Notes: a model not told the origin generated them from the letters alone. 64,000 nucleotides of DNA from Nannocystis bainbridge (GCF_028368995.1 NZ_JAQNDL010000003.1:1054001-1118000); one strand, 5' to 3'. Positions 7,724 to 17,072 are shown, counted from the stretch's first letter. Numbers and translations: made by a program.

Positions 7724-10700
7724 ATGGTGCGTGACGACGACAGCCCGGGCTCGCGCGTCTCGGTCGGCTCGGACACCATGGTCGCCGATACGCTCGAGCA
7801 TTCGGCGTCCGCGGCGAGCACGCCGTCGCCCACCCTCGCGGAGCTCGACGACCGCTCCGGGACCGTCGGCCTGGCCTCGCCGCCGCCCGGCCTCGGCGAT
7901 CCGCTCGGCAAGGATCTGATGCGCCGGGCGCTGTTCCCCCGCCGCGCGCAGCCGGTCCGGATCGGCCGCTACACGGTGCTCAAGCTGCTCGGCGAGGGCG
8001 GTATGGGCGTGGTGTACGCCTGCTTCGACGATCAGCTCGACCGCAAGATCGCCGTCAAGATCTTGCACCTCGCGCGCGTCCGCGACCCCGAGCTGTCGCG
8101 CGTCCGCCTGCTGCGCGAGGCGCAGGCGATGGCCCGCCTGTCACACCCCAACATCATCACCGCGTTCGAGGTCGGGCAGGCCGGCGAGCAGGTCTACGTC
8201 GCCATGGAGTTCATCCGCGGCGCCACCCTCGACGCCTGGACCGCGCAACCTCGCAGCTGGCGCGAGGTCGTCGCCGCGTTCGTGCAGGCGGGGCGCGGGC
8301 TCGAGGCGGCGCACCGGGCCGGGCTGGTGCATCGCGACTTCAAGCCGCAGAACGTGATGATCGACGAGGACGGGCGGGTCAAGGTGCTCGACTTCGGCCT
8401 CGCGCGCGGCCAGGACAGCGCCGAAGACGAAGCGGAGCCGCTGCCGCCGAGCCCCGGGGCGCTGCTGCAGCGGCCGCTCACGCGCACGGGCGTGATGCTC
8501 GGGACGCCGGCGTACATGCCCCCCGAGCAGCGCGCCGGCCTGCCGGCGACTGCGGCGAGCGATCAGTTCAGCTTCTGCGTCGCGCTCTATCAGTGCCTCT
8601 ACGGCGGGCTGCCGTTCGCGACCGACAACTTCGGCGTGCGCATCGAGGACGTGCTGGACGGCCGCGTGATCCCGCCGCCGCCGCGCAGCCCGGTGCCGGC
8701 GCGGGTGTTCAAGGCGCTGCGGCGCGGGCTGACGGCCGCGCCGGCCGGGCGGTTCGGTTCGATGACCGAGCTGCTGGCGGCGCTGCAGCGCGACCCGGCG
8801 GCGCTCTACCGCCGCGTCGGCGCGCTGCTGGGCACGGCCGCGGTCGCCGGCGCGGTCGGCATCTACTTCGCCGGCGGCTCGGCGCTCGCGCCCTGCCCCG
8901 ACGCGCGCGCCGAGCTGGCGGGGATCTGGGACGAGGACCGCGCCCAGGCGGTGCGCGACGCGATCGCGGCGACCGGCTCGCCGCGCGCCGGGGAGGTGCT
9001 CGGGCTCGTCGAGCCGGAGCTGGAGCGCTACGCCGACGCGTGGTCGCGCATGCGCAACGACGCCTGCATCGACCACGCGCTCGGTCGCCAGTCGGCTCAC
9101 ATGTTCGACCTGCGGACCTCGTGCCTCGACCAGCGCCGCGCCGGCCTCGCGGCCACCGTCGAAGCGCTCGCCACGGCCGAGGCCAGCCGCCTCGCCGAGC
9201 TGCGAGCCGCCGTCGGTCACCTGCCGCCGCTCGACGCCTGCGCCGACATCACCGTCCTGACCGCCGCGATCGCCCCGCCCGCGGATCCGCTGCTGCGCGT
9301 GCGGGTCCAGCGGCACCGCGAGGCGCTGGCGCGGGCGCAGGTCTACGAGCACACCGGGCAGCAGGACCGCGGGCTGCAGATCGTCGGCGACGTGCTGGCC
9401 GACGTCGAGGCGGCCGGCTTCGAACCACTGCTGGCCGAGGCCCACCTGCGCCGCGGCAGCCTCGAGATGCAGGGCGGCGACTCGGCCGCGGCCGAGCGCT
9501 CGTTCGACGCCGCGCTGTGGGCCGCGTTGGCCACCGGCCACGGACCGGTCGCGGCCCAGACGAGCTCGCGCCGCGGCTTCTTGCGGGCCGTCCGGCTCGA
9601 GCGACCGGCCCAGGCGCTGGCCGACCTGCCGCTCATCACCGCGCTCAACCGCCGCGTGCAGCACGACGTCGAGCTCTACAGCGAGTACCTCAATTACGCC
9701 GGCACGATCCACGCGACCGCGGGCGACTGGGCCGAGGCGCTGCGGCTGTCCGAGCAGGCCGTCGCGCTGCGCGAGCGACACGGGCGCCTGGCCACGCCGC
9801 AGGGCATCGGCATGCTCTTCAACGTCGGCCTGATGCACCGCGAGGAGGGCCGCTACGAGCAGGCGCAGCCGATCCTCGCGCGGGCGATCGCCCTCTCGGA
9901 CGAGATCCTCGGGCGCCAGCAAGCGGAGCGCACGTTGTTCGAGGTGGTGCTCGCGCTCAACCTGCAGAGCCTGGGCCGACCCCGCGCCGCGCTCGAGGTC
10001 CTGCGGCCGCTGCTGCGCAACCTGGGGGTCGTCGCCAGCAAGGAGTATCGCAAGCTGGCCCTCGCGGTCGCCGGGATGATCGCGCTCGCCGACGGCGACG
10101 CGGCGGCGGCCCGGCGCGACCTCGAGGCGGCGCGCCAGACCAGCCCGGAGCACTTCAACTTCCTCTACTGGCTCGAGCTGATGCGCGCGGCCGCGGCGAC
10201 CGGCGATCCAGCCGCGATGCAGTCTGCCAGCGACGCGGCGCTGGCCCTGGTGACGCGGCCGCTCGACCTCCACGATTTCAACTATCAGGACTTCCTGCTG
10301 GCCCACGGCCGCGCGCTCGGCTCGCTCGGTCGCGCCGGCGCGGCCGTGCAAGCGCTCGAGCGGGTGAAGGAGGCCCTCGCCGAGGCGACAGCCCCCCGCG
10401 ACCTTCGTCGTCGCGCCGCGGTCGCGCTCGAGCTCGGCAAGCTGCGCGCGCGCCTCGACGCGCCGGCGGACGCCGAGCGCGAGCTGCTGGCCGCGCGCGA
10501 GGATCTCGATCGAGTGCTGCCGCCCCGCAACCTCGAGCACGCCGAGGTCCGCCTCGCGCTCGGCGAGCTGGCGCTGCAGCAGCGCCAGTTCGCGGCGGCC
10601 CTCACGTGGCTGAAGCAGGCGGAGTCGATCTACGAGGCCGTCGCCGAGCCCGACTACACGCCGCTCGCCCAGGCCCGCTTCGCGTCGGCGCGGGCGCTGA

Positions 10701-10831
10701 CCGGCGACGCCGCGGCCGCTCCGACCGCCGCACGCGAGGCGGCCCGGCGCGCCCTCGCGGCCCTGCGCGCCCGCTCGCGCGACGCGGCGGCCGAGGCCGT
10801 CACGGCCTGGCTGGCCGAGCACGGCGAGTGA
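7724..10831 (+). CDS. Ser/Thr protein kinase with TPR-rich C-terminus
   Basis: The predicted protein has 1035 residues. The Hanks-type kinase domain spans about 80-345: LGEGGMGVVY at 89-98, catalytic Lys112, HRDFKPQN at 203-210, DFG at 223-225 and GTPAYMPPEQ in the activation segment. The usual HRDLK reads HRDFK here, a change seen in other active kinases. A membrane segment lies at about 365-385 (LLGTAAVAGAVGIYFAGG). The remaining 640 residues are Ala/Leu/Arg helices in a tetratricopeptide-like repeat pattern, likely a protein-interaction scaffold. This kinase-TM-TPR layout is common in Nannocystaceae. I chose ATG 7724. The open frame reaches back to 7346, but that part overlaps the divergent gene and is not protein-like. 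GTG 7727 is an alternative start. Confidence 0.88.
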   Translation: MVRDDDSPGSRVSVGSDTMVADTLEHSASAASTPSPTLAELDDRSGTVGLASPPPGLGDPLGKDLMRRALFPRRAQPVRIGRYTVLKLLGEGGMGVVYACFDDQLDRKIAVKILHLARVRDPELSRVRLLREAQAMARLSHPNIITAFEVGQAGEQVYVAMEFIRGATLDAWTAQPRSWREVVAAFVQAGRGLEAAHRAGLVHRDFKPQNVMIDEDGRVKVLDFGLARGQDSAEDEAEPLPPSPGALLQRPLTRTGVMLGTPAYMPPEQRAGLPATAASDQFSFCVALYQCLYGGLPFATDNFGVRIEDVLDGRVIPPPPRSPVPARVFKALRRGLTAAPAGRFGSMTELLAALQRDPAALYRRVGALLGTAAVAGAVGIYFAGGSALAPCPDARAELAGIWDEDRAQAVRDAIAATGSPRAGEVLGLVEPELERYADAWSRMRNDACIDHALGRQSAHMFDLRTSCLDQRRAGLAATVEALATAEASRLAELRAAVGHLPPLDACADITVLTAAIAPPADPLLRVRVQRHREALARAQVYEHTGQQDRGLQIVGDVLADVEAAGFEPLLAEAHLRRGSLEMQGGDSAAAERSFDAALWAALATGHGPVAAQTSSRRGFLRAVRLERPAQALADLPLITALNRRVQHDVELYSEYLNYAGTIHATAGDWAEALRLSEQAVALRERHGRLATPQGIGMLFNVGLMHREEGRYEQAQPILARAIALSDEILGRQQAERTLFEVVLALNLQSLGRPRAALEVLRPLLRNLGVVASKEYRKLALAVAGMIALADGDAAAARRDLEAARQTSPEHFNFLYWLELMRAAAATGDPAAMQSASDAALALVTRPLDLHDFNYQDFLLAHGRALGSLGRAGAAVQALERVKEALAEATAPRDLRRRAAVALELGKLRARLDAPADAERELLAAREDLDRVLPPRNLEHAEVRLALGELALQQRQFAAALTWLKQAESIYEAVAEPDYTPLAQARFASARALTGDAAAAPTAAREAARRALAALRARSRDAAAEAVTAWLAEHGE

Positions 10832-10941
10832 ACGCACCGCCCCACGCGCGCAGCGGAGTCATCCATGCTCGACCCGCGAACCTCGTCGCGTCGTCACCTC
10901 GCTCGCCTTGACTCTCCACCCGAGCAAGTCACGGTTCGGAC

Positions 10942-11220
10942 ATGGACCCGCACAAGCGAACCAAACCCTCGCACGACGACACCGATCGTGACCGTGGCGG
11001 ACCGAACACCGGCCTGAACCAGGTCAACCCCAGCGACACCCCTCGTACCCGCGAGGACGGCCAAAAGGGCCACCAGGGCGGTGAGCCGCACGACGTCCGG
11101 CCGAGTCAGCTGCAGCCGAACCGCGACCGCCAGAACGACGGACACCGCGACCTCGGCTTCGACGCCTTCGATCCGCGTGAGATCCGCCGGCGCGGTACGG
11201 ATACGCAGGGCAAGCCGTGA
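10942..11220 (+). CDS. Small hydrophilic hypothetical protein
   Basis: This is a 92-residue ORF from ATG 10942 with a very polar, low-complexity product rich in Asp, Arg, Gly, Gln, Pro and His and almost no hydrophobic residues (MDPHKRTKPSHDDTDRDRGG...). It would be intrinsically disordered. It has no signal peptide or recognisable domain. It lies 110 bp after the TPR kinase and before a lipoprotein gene on the same strand. Its composition is unlike that of frame-shifted shadow ORFs here, which are Arg/Ala/Pro-rich, so I think it is real. Confidence 0.45.
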   Translation: MDPHKRTKPSHDDTDRDRGGPNTGLNQVNPSDTPRTREDGQKGHQGGEPHDVRPSQLQPNRDRQNDGHRDLGFDAFDPREIRRRGTDTQGKP

Positions 11221-11242
11221 GCGGCCCCCTCGCCGCGACCCC

Positions 11243-11286
11243 GCGTCCGTGACGGACGCGCGAGCCCTGGCCCGCGCGTCCGTCAC
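11243..11286. repeat. Short palindrome and repeated GCGTCCGT octamers
   Basis: GCGTCCGT at 11243-11250 and its reverse complement ACGGACGC at 11252-11259 form a 17-bp near-perfect palindrome. The octamer recurs at 11276-11283. The cluster sits about 50-90 bp upstream of the lipoprotein start at 11333, where an operator could lie. Confidence 0.35.
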
Positions 11287-11332
11287 GTCGCCGATCGCCG
11301 ACGACCGCCGCCGCCTCGCGCATGAACCGGGC

Positions 11333-12373
11333 ATGCGCGCTCGCATCGGCGTCCTCCTGGGCCTCCTGCTCTGCGGCTGTGCCGAGAGCCTCACCCGTCG
11401 CATGGTCCCTGCCGCGCTCGACGAGGGCGTCGGCTTCTTCGAGGACCCCGAGTCGCAGCGCCGCATCGAGCGCCTGATGCTCGACCCGCAGGTGCAGCAC
11501 GCCGCGCGCGAGCTCAGCAAGTCGATGGTCGGCGGCGTCGTCGACGCGGTGACCGACGACGCCCGCCAGGCCGAGCTGCGCGAGGCCTCGACGAAATACA
11601 TCGAGGCCGTCGCCGGCGCCGCCGCTCGCAGCCTGCGCAGCGACCTCGGCCCGGCCGCGGCCGAGGCCGCCCGCCACGCTGTCGCCCAGGTACTGGCCGC
11701 CGGCCTGTCCCCGGAGACACGTCAGGACATGCGCGCCCTGGCCCAGTCGTTGACGCAGGCGACCGTCGACGGCCTGATGGAGTCGGCCGGCCGCGGCCTG
11801 CGCCACCAGCTCGGCCCGGCCGTGCGCGCGGTGATCGAGGACGATCTCGGCCCGAGCCTGCGCACGATGATCGCCCGCGACGTCGCGCCGAGCCTGCGCC
11901 AGGCGCTGGCGACCGAGCTGACCCCGGCGCTGGCTCTGGCCGCGCGCGAGGTGACGCACCAGATCGTGATCGGCGGCCACGACGGCCTCGAGGAGCTGCG
12001 CTTCCGCGAGCGCGCCGGGCAGTTCCAGGTCGATTTCTGGAGCCGCCTCGACGGGCTGCTCCACAAGGGCATGCAGCTCAGCGCGCTCGTGGCGTGGGGG
12101 CTCGGCGCGGTGGTCCTGGTGCTGGCGATCCTGTTCGGTCGCGCGATCGTCCTGCGCCGCCGCCTCGACGAGGAGCGCCTCCGCAGCGAACGCATGCTGC
12201 TCGGGGTGATGCACGGCCTGCAGCAGGGCAGCGACAAGCCCGACATCGAGGCCTTCCTCGCCCACCTGCGCGAGCGCGACCCCGACCTCGCCGACGAGAC
12301 CTTCATGGAGAGCCTGGCCCGCCGCGTGTCCCAGCCCGGCGGCCGCCCCGGCCGACCCCGCCGCCGGCTCTGA
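11333..12373 (+). CDS. Lipoprotein with C-terminal membrane segment and cytoplasmic-type tail
   Basis: The 346-residue protein starts MRARIGVLLGLLLCGC with a lipobox (LLCGC, Cys16). The mature region is helical and amphipathic, with repeated 'G..L...LGPA.RA.I..DLGPSLR' units that suggest a long coiled or apolipoprotein-like helical domain. At about 245-272 there is a strong membrane segment (LVAWGLGAVVLVLAILFGRAIVL) followed by a basic, charged tail of about 75 residues. Having both a lipid anchor and a membrane span is unusual. It would tether the helical part between two membrane insertions. ATG 11333 is chosen because it begins the signal peptide. A TGTCC-type stem-loop begins 2 nt after the stop. 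I do not recognise the family. Confidence 0.75.
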   Translation: MRARIGVLLGLLLCGCAESLTRRMVPAALDEGVGFFEDPESQRRIERLMLDPQVQHAARELSKSMVGGVVDAVTDDARQAELREASTKYIEAVAGAAARSLRSDLGPAAAEAARHAVAQVLAAGLSPETRQDMRALAQSLTQATVDGLMESAGRGLRHQLGPAVRAVIEDDLGPSLRTMIARDVAPSLRQALATELTPALALAAREVTHQIVIGGHDGLEELRFRERAGQFQVDFWSRLDGLLHKGMQLSALVAWGLGAVVLVLAILFGRAIVLRRRLDEERLRSERMLLGVMHGLQQGSDKPDIEAFLAHLRERDPDLADETFMESLARRVSQPGGRPGRPRRRL

Positions 12374-12374
12374 G

Positions 12375-12443
12375 CATGTCCCTTCGGACATGTTTAATCA
12401 GAGGCCCGCCGCCATGTGTCACATGTCCATCAGGACATGTGAC
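12375..12443 (+). terminator. Two TGTCC-N4-GGACA stem-loops after the stop codon
   Basis: The first dyad (12375-12392) has 7-bp arms CATGTCC/GGACATG around CTTC and begins 2 nt after the TGA at 12371-12373. The second (12418-12443) has perfect 11-bp arms around ATCA. Neither is followed by a U-run. Position supports a terminator role. The shared sequence supports a repeat family. A perfect GGACATGTCC decamer lies further along at 12502-12511. The rest of 12444-12684 holds no gene that I can support. Confidence 0.55.
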
Positions 12444-12684
12444 GCATGATCGATTGCATCGAGTCCCATGACCCCGCCGGCGACGATTCACATGGCCTCT
12501 CGGACATGTCCATGGAATCACGACGAGCGACGCCTCGCGCTCGCCTCCCCGATGCCGGCGAGCCGCCCCCGAGCTCCGTCGATCCTCGCAGCCTCGCCGC
12601 GCAGAGGCTCACCCACCGGCTCCGGACGGCGTTTGCAGCGAACGCTTGCGCGCGGTGATGCCGGCATGCACCTTCATCGGGCCC

Positions 12685-15600
12685 ATGGCGCTTCGCACGG
12701 CCCGGTCGCCCCGCCTGCTCTCGTTTTCGCGCCGCGCCACGATCGCGGCCCTCGCGGTGCTGACGGGCGGCTGCGGGGGAGACGACGCGTGCGGGTCGCT
12801 CGCGGCCCTGTGCGCCGGCGAAGCGCGCGGGCTCCAGCTCGCCACCCGGGTCACGGGCGCCGTCGCGGTCGACCTCGACGGTGACGGCGTGGTCGAGATG
12901 GTCGCGACCGGCGACCATCTGGGGCGGCAGCTCGTCGTCGGCAGCCGCGGCGGCCGGCGCTCGAGCGTGACCTTCGAGGAGATCCCGGGGCCCGTCGTGG
13001 CGCTGGAGCGCGAGTTCGCGGTGCTGTTCCCTGGCGCGCAGCGAGTGGCGATCTTCGGCCTCGACGGCGACGGGCGGCTCGAGCGACGGCGGGACATCCT
13101 GCTGGCCGATGCCCCGTCCGGGCTCGTCAGCGGCGATCTCGACGGCGACGGCCGGCGCGAGCTGGTCGTGACGATGCGCCAGCTCGGCACGGTCGCGGTG
13201 ATCGATCCACGGACCGGCGACATGCGGACCTACCCCGCCGGCAAGTTCCCCACCGGGCTCGCGCTCGGCGACGTCGACGGCGACGCGCACCTCGACGTCG
13301 TCGTCCTCGGTCGCGCGGCGCTGCAAGTGCTGCGCGGCGGCGGCGACGGCACGCTGAAGCCTCGGCGCGCGAGCCCGGCTCCGGACGACATGACGACGGT
13401 GGTGCTCGCCGATCACGACGGCGACGGCGACCTCGACGCGCTCACGCGCGGCTCCATAGAGGCCGTCGAGCTGCACCGCAACGACGGCGCGGGCCGGTTC
13501 TCGAGCCCCATCTCGCTGCCGTTCGGCGCCACGCAGCTGAGCGGCGCCGGGCTGGCGGCGGCGCCGGTCACCGCCGCGGGCCTGGCCGGCGTCAGCGTCC
13601 CGGGCGGCAGCGTGCTCACCACCTGGTTCGGCAAGGGCGCGACCTGGCTCGGGCACAGCGACGTGATGCTGCACCGCGAGTCGACCTGGGTCGGCGGCGG
13701 CACGGACAGCGGGCTGCTCGTCGGCGGCGAGGGGTTCGTGACGCCCTACGCGTACGCCCGCGGCCGGCTGCCGGTCGAGATCGGGCAGGCGGGGGATATC
13801 CACGTCACCGATGACGAGCGGGTGCTGGCGACCGGCGATCTCGACGGCGATCACCTGCTCGACGTCGTCGCCGCGGGAGCGGGGCAGGTCGGGGTGTTCA
13901 GCGGCCGCGCCGAGCCCGGGCTGCAAAAAATCACCTCGTGGTCGAGCTCGACGACGTGGGCGCTGACGATCGCCGAGCTGACCGGCGACGGCCGCCCCGA
14001 CGTCCTCGTGATGGGTGAGCAATGGCTGGCCGTCGCCATGGGCGGCGAGCTCGGGCCAGCGCCGCCGCAGGCGCCCGAGATGGTGGATGCGACGGCGCGC
14101 GAGTTGACGCCGCTGCGCACGGGGCCGGACACGCCGGCCGTCGTGGTCGCCGTGGCCGCCAACCACGCCGTCCTGCCGGCGGTGCTCGCTCCGGCGGTGC
14201 TGCTGCGATTCACCGGCGACGGCCATCTGCTTGACGAGCGTGTGCTCGGCGAGGGGCTCGCCGCCGCCCGGGTGCTCGCAGTCGACTTCGACGACGACGG
14301 CGTCGACGAACCATTGATCCTGGGCAAGCGCGACGGTGCGATCGTGCTGGTGCACGCGAGCCCCGACGGCGACGGTTACAGCCTCGGCGCCGAGCACGAC
14401 CTCGCGGCGCTGTCGGGCGTGCCCGCGGAGAAGTTCTACATCGATCGCCTGGCGGTGGGGGACCTCGACGGCGACGGCGCCCCGGAGGTCGTGGCCTCGT
14501 CGTCCGAGGGCGCGGTGGTGGTGTCGGGGCTGGCCGACGACGCGCCGACAGCGACCGTGTCGTCCGAGCTCGGCGTGCCGACCCACCTGCGCGACCTCGA
14601 CGGCGACGGCCGGCTCGACTCGGTCGCGCTCGGCAGCTACAGCTACGGCTTCCGGCGCGGGCTCGGCGACGGCCAGTTCGACGACTCGCAGGCCCCTGTG
14701 GCGATCGCCGGCGGCGCCGTGATCGAGCTGGCGGCCCGACCCGACGCGCAGTTCGACATGGTCACGCTCGGAGGCGCCGGGCTGCGGATCCACCTGCTCC
14801 GCGACGTCATGCGCCCGGCCGAGGCCGACCAGCCGTTCAACTTCCTCGGGCCGGTCGCCGAGCTCGCGTCCGCCGACATCGACGGGGACGGCCACGACGA
14901 CCTCGTGACCGCGTGCCGGCTGGAGAGCGGCGGCGTGGCGGTGGTGTGGGGCAGCGAGGACGCCCGCCTGGACCGCAGCGACGGCGAGAACGGCAGGAGC
15001 GAGAACCGCGGGCTCGCGATCGGCGATCTCGACGGCGACGGCCTGCCCGAGGTGCTTTCGGCGGCCAGCGGTTACTGGGTCCGGATCCACGACGTCGGCC
15101 GCGAACCCGCGGGCAAGTACGCGTCCCTGGACTTCCTCCACTCGCTCGAGCGCGCCGAGGACCTGGCGATCGACGACGTCGACGACGACGGCCTGCCGGA
15201 CATCCTCGCGCTCGCGTACGCCCGCGAGCCGGAAGAGCAGGTGATCCTGTACGTCGCGTACGGCACCGAGCGGCTGAAGTTCGCCCCGTGGCAGCCGGTG
15301 GCGGCGGTGCCCGGGCTCAAGCGGGGCGGGCTCGAGGTCGGCGACGTCGACGGCGACGGCGGGCTCGATCTGCTGATCCGCGCGCCCGTGGAGCACCCAT
15401 CCCTGCTGCTCCGGTCCCAGGGGCCGCGCTCGTGGACCGAGCCGCAGGCGCTGCCGGGGACCACGGCGCTGTTCGGCCCGCGCGACGCCGACGGGCGCGT
15501 CGAGCTCGTCTCGCACGAGGGCACGACGGTCTACCGCCACGTCGACGGCGACCCCGCCCGGCGGGTCGCGCTCGTGCAGCACGAGCTGCTGGTGGAGGGC

Positions 15601-15831
15601 GCGCTGCGGCAGGTCGGCGACGCTGACGGCGACGGTCGCTACGACCTCGTGACCACCGGGCCCGGCGCCACCTATGTGTGGCCGCTCGGCGACGGCGAGC
15701 CGAGGCCGATCGAGCTCTTCGACGAGAAGCTCGCCGCGGTCCAGTTCCCCGACATCGACGGCGACGGCCGCCCGGACATCGTCGGCCTGGACACCCAGGG
15801 CCGGATCGTCGTCCGCACCAGCCGCCGGTGA
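12685..15831 (+). CDS. FG-GAP/VCBS repeat lipoprotein
   Basis: The 1048-residue protein has an N-terminal lipoprotein signal ending AALAVLTGGC. It is then built almost entirely of FG-GAP/VCBS-like repeats, each carrying a calcium-loop motif such as DLDGDGVVEMV, DLDGDGRRELV, DIDGDGHDDLV or DIDGDGRPDIV. At least a dozen copies are visible. Proteins of this kind fold as integrin-like beta-propellers, and in myxobacteria they are usually surface lipoproteins of unknown ligand. I chose ATG 12685 because it begins a compact signal sequence. Starts at 12646 and 12658 are also in frame. The last codons are part of a tandem duplication that continues past the stop. Confidence 0.85.
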   Translation: MALRTARSPRLLSFSRRATIAALAVLTGGCGGDDACGSLAALCAGEARGLQLATRVTGAVAVDLDGDGVVEMVATGDHLGRQLVVGSRGGRRSSVTFEEIPGPVVALEREFAVLFPGAQRVAIFGLDGDGRLERRRDILLADAPSGLVSGDLDGDGRRELVVTMRQLGTVAVIDPRTGDMRTYPAGKFPTGLALGDVDGDAHLDVVVLGRAALQVLRGGGDGTLKPRRASPAPDDMTTVVLADHDGDGDLDALTRGSIEAVELHRNDGAGRFSSPISLPFGATQLSGAGLAAAPVTAAGLAGVSVPGGSVLTTWFGKGATWLGHSDVMLHRESTWVGGGTDSGLLVGGEGFVTPYAYARGRLPVEIGQAGDIHVTDDERVLATGDLDGDHLLDVVAAGAGQVGVFSGRAEPGLQKITSWSSSTTWALTIAELTGDGRPDVLVMGEQWLAVAMGGELGPAPPQAPEMVDATARELTPLRTGPDTPAVVVAVAANHAVLPAVLAPAVLLRFTGDGHLLDERVLGEGLAAARVLAVDFDDDGVDEPLILGKRDGAIVLVHASPDGDGYSLGAEHDLAALSGVPAEKFYIDRLAVGDLDGDGAPEVVASSSEGAVVVSGLADDAPTATVSSELGVPTHLRDLDGDGRLDSVALGSYSYGFRRGLGDGQFDDSQAPVAIAGGAVIELAARPDAQFDMVTLGGAGLRIHLLRDVMRPAEADQPFNFLGPVAELASADIDGDGHDDLVTACRLESGGVAVVWGSEDARLDRSDGENGRSENRGLAIGDLDGDGLPEVLSAASGYWVRIHDVGREPAGKYASLDFLHSLERAEDLAIDDVDDDGLPDILALAYAREPEEQVILYVAYGTERLKFAPWQPVAAVPGLKRGGLEVGDVDGDGGLDLLIRAPVEHPSLLLRSQGPRSWTEPQALPGTTALFGPRDADGRVELVSHEGTTVYRHVDGDPARRVALVQHELLVEGALRQVGDADGDGRYDLVTTGPGATYVWPLGDGEPRPIELFDEKLAAVQFPDIDGDGRPDIVGLDTQGRIVVRTSRR

Positions 15832-15889
15832 CGGCCGCCCGGACATCGGCCAGATCTTTGTCCGCACCAGCCGCCGGTGACGGCCGCCC
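15764..15889 (+). repeat. Tandem duplication of the 3' end of the VCBS gene
   Basis: The 30 bases at 15811-15840, which include the TGA stop (15829-15831), recur exactly at 15860-15889. The 18 bases at 15764-15781 recur at 15831-15848. The second copy would encode the same C-terminal VRTSRR and stop, but it lacks about 18 bp internally. It is a recent imperfect duplication that leaves the reading frame of the gene intact. Confidence 0.8.
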
Positions 15890-15969
15890 GCCTCCGAAGG
15901 GCGTGTCCGCGTCGGCATGTCCTCGGAGCCACGTTCGCGGGGCGCCCCGCCCCCGCGCCTCGGTCTTCT

Positions 15970-15987
15970 CATGTCTTCAAGGACATG
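15970..15987. repeat. CATGTC/GACATG dyad
   Basis: Six-base arms CATGTC (15970-15975) and GACATG (15982-15987) surround TTCAAG. It is followed by AACATGCCC-type half sites at about 15997 and 16010, leading into the stronger stem-loop at 16024. It lies between the convergent VCBS and TPR-like genes. Confidence 0.5.
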
Positions 15988-16023
15988 ATCTCGAGAACAT
16001 GCCCTCGAGAACATGCCCTTCCA

Positions 16024-16045
16024 GACATGCCCCTTCGGGCATGTC
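16024..16045 (-). terminator. GACATGCCC-CTTC-GGGCATGTC stem-loop
   Basis: Perfect 9-bp arms with a 4-nt loop begin 2 nt after the minus-strand stop codon at 16048-16050. There is no U-tract. This is a member of the ACATGTCC palindrome family with C in place of T in the core (TGCCC). Confidence 0.55.
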
Positions 16046-16047
16046 CC

Positions 16048-16989
16048 TCAGAACCGGCCCTGCAGCACGAGCCCGGCCCCGCCGCGCAGCCAGGTCGGCG
16101 CCAGGCCGAGCTCGCGGCGGGCCCGCTGCTGGCCGGCCGCGCCGGCGCCGATCAGGCCGATGCCGGTGACCACCAGCACCCCGCCGGCCACCGCGGTGGC
16201 GATCGCCAGGGTGTTGGCGACGGTGCCCTGGTCGAGCAGGTCGCGATAAACAGTGGGGTCGGTGACCCCGTCGGCCTTGGCGGCCTCGCCGTCGCGGTCG
16301 ACGCGGGCTCCGCGGGCCAGGCCGAAGGCCATCACGCCGAGGGCGATCGCGCCGGCGCCGGTCAGCGCGCCGCCGGCGATCGTGAGCCGGCGCGAGCGCT
16401 TGGCCTCGCGCTCGGCGGCCGCGCGCCGGGCCTCGGCCTCGCGCGACGCGCTGGCTTTCTCGGCCGCAAGGCGGGCCTCGGCCTCGCCGTCGTCGCGGCC
16501 CTCCGCGGCCTCGGTGGCGGCCTTCTTCTCGGCCGCCTCGCGCGCCTCGGCGTCGGCGATCTTCGCCCGCAGCTCGTCGAGCGTGCCCTGCACCTTGGCG
16601 GTCGTGGTCGTGTCCTTGGCGCTGATCGTCTTGAGGTAGTTGTCGAACAGCCGCTCGGCCTTGCGCAGGTACACGAGCTGCGGGTCGAGCTCGTACGCCT
16701 CGACGCACGCCTGGGCGATCTGGTAGGCGAGCACGTTGCGCCGCTTGTCGTACGCGGCCTCGTTCGGCAGCGCCGCGTAGGCCTGCGTCCACAGCTCGAT
16801 CGCGCCGGCGTAGTCGGCCGTCTCGAAGCGCGTCTGCGCCTCCTGCGCGAGCGCGCTGATCTTCGCGTTGAGCTCGTCGCCCGCCTTCGTGGGGGCAGCC
16901 GCGCCAGCCTCGGGCACCGCTGCCGCGAGGGTCAGCGCCGCCGCGAGCCCCGCGGCCAAGCATCGCCGCCCGTGCCTCGCCATCGCCAT
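16048..16989 (-). CDS. Exported TPR-like protein with C-terminal membrane segments
   Basis: The 313-residue protein begins with a signal peptide (MAMARHGRRCLAAGLAAALTLAAAV...). Residues about 40-120 look like two or three tetratricopeptide-type helical pairs (ALAQEAQTRFETADYAGAIEL and following). An Ala/Glu/Lys/Arg coiled coil spans about 125-185. Two hydrophobic segments follow at about 195-217 and 255-280. The pattern fits a periplasmic assembly or scaffold protein anchored by its C-terminus, and similar genes often accompany kinases and VCBS proteins in Nannocystaceae. ATG 16989 is chosen for the signal peptide, with ATG 16983 also possible. It is divergent from the VWA lipoprotein at 17138. 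No enzymatic motif is seen. Confidence 0.75.
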   Translation of the reverse strand: MAMARHGRRCLAAGLAAALTLAAAVPEAGAAAPTKAGDELNAKISALAQEAQTRFETADYAGAIELWTQAYAALPNEAAYDKRRNVLAYQIAQACVEAYELDPQLVYLRKAERLFDNYLKTISAKDTTTTAKVQGTLDELRAKIADAEAREAAEKKAATEAAEGRDDGEAEARLAAEKASASREAEARRAAAEREAKRSRRLTIAGGALTGAGAIALGVMAFGLARGARVDRDGEAAKADGVTDPTVYRDLLDQGTVANTLAIATAVAGGVLVVTGIGLIGAGAAGQQRARRELGLAPTWLRGGAGLVLQGRF

Positions 16990-17072
16990 AAGCGGCCTCG
17001 ATACTATGCCGGCGGCCGCCACGGCGACAAGGCTCAGTTCCGCGCGAGCGCGCCGGCGGGACGTTGACCGCG

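Noticed and set aside
12444..12684. Short plus-strand ORF from 12446
   Set aside because: The product is Arg/Pro/Ser-rich, with no ribosome site, and it overlaps the repeat cluster.
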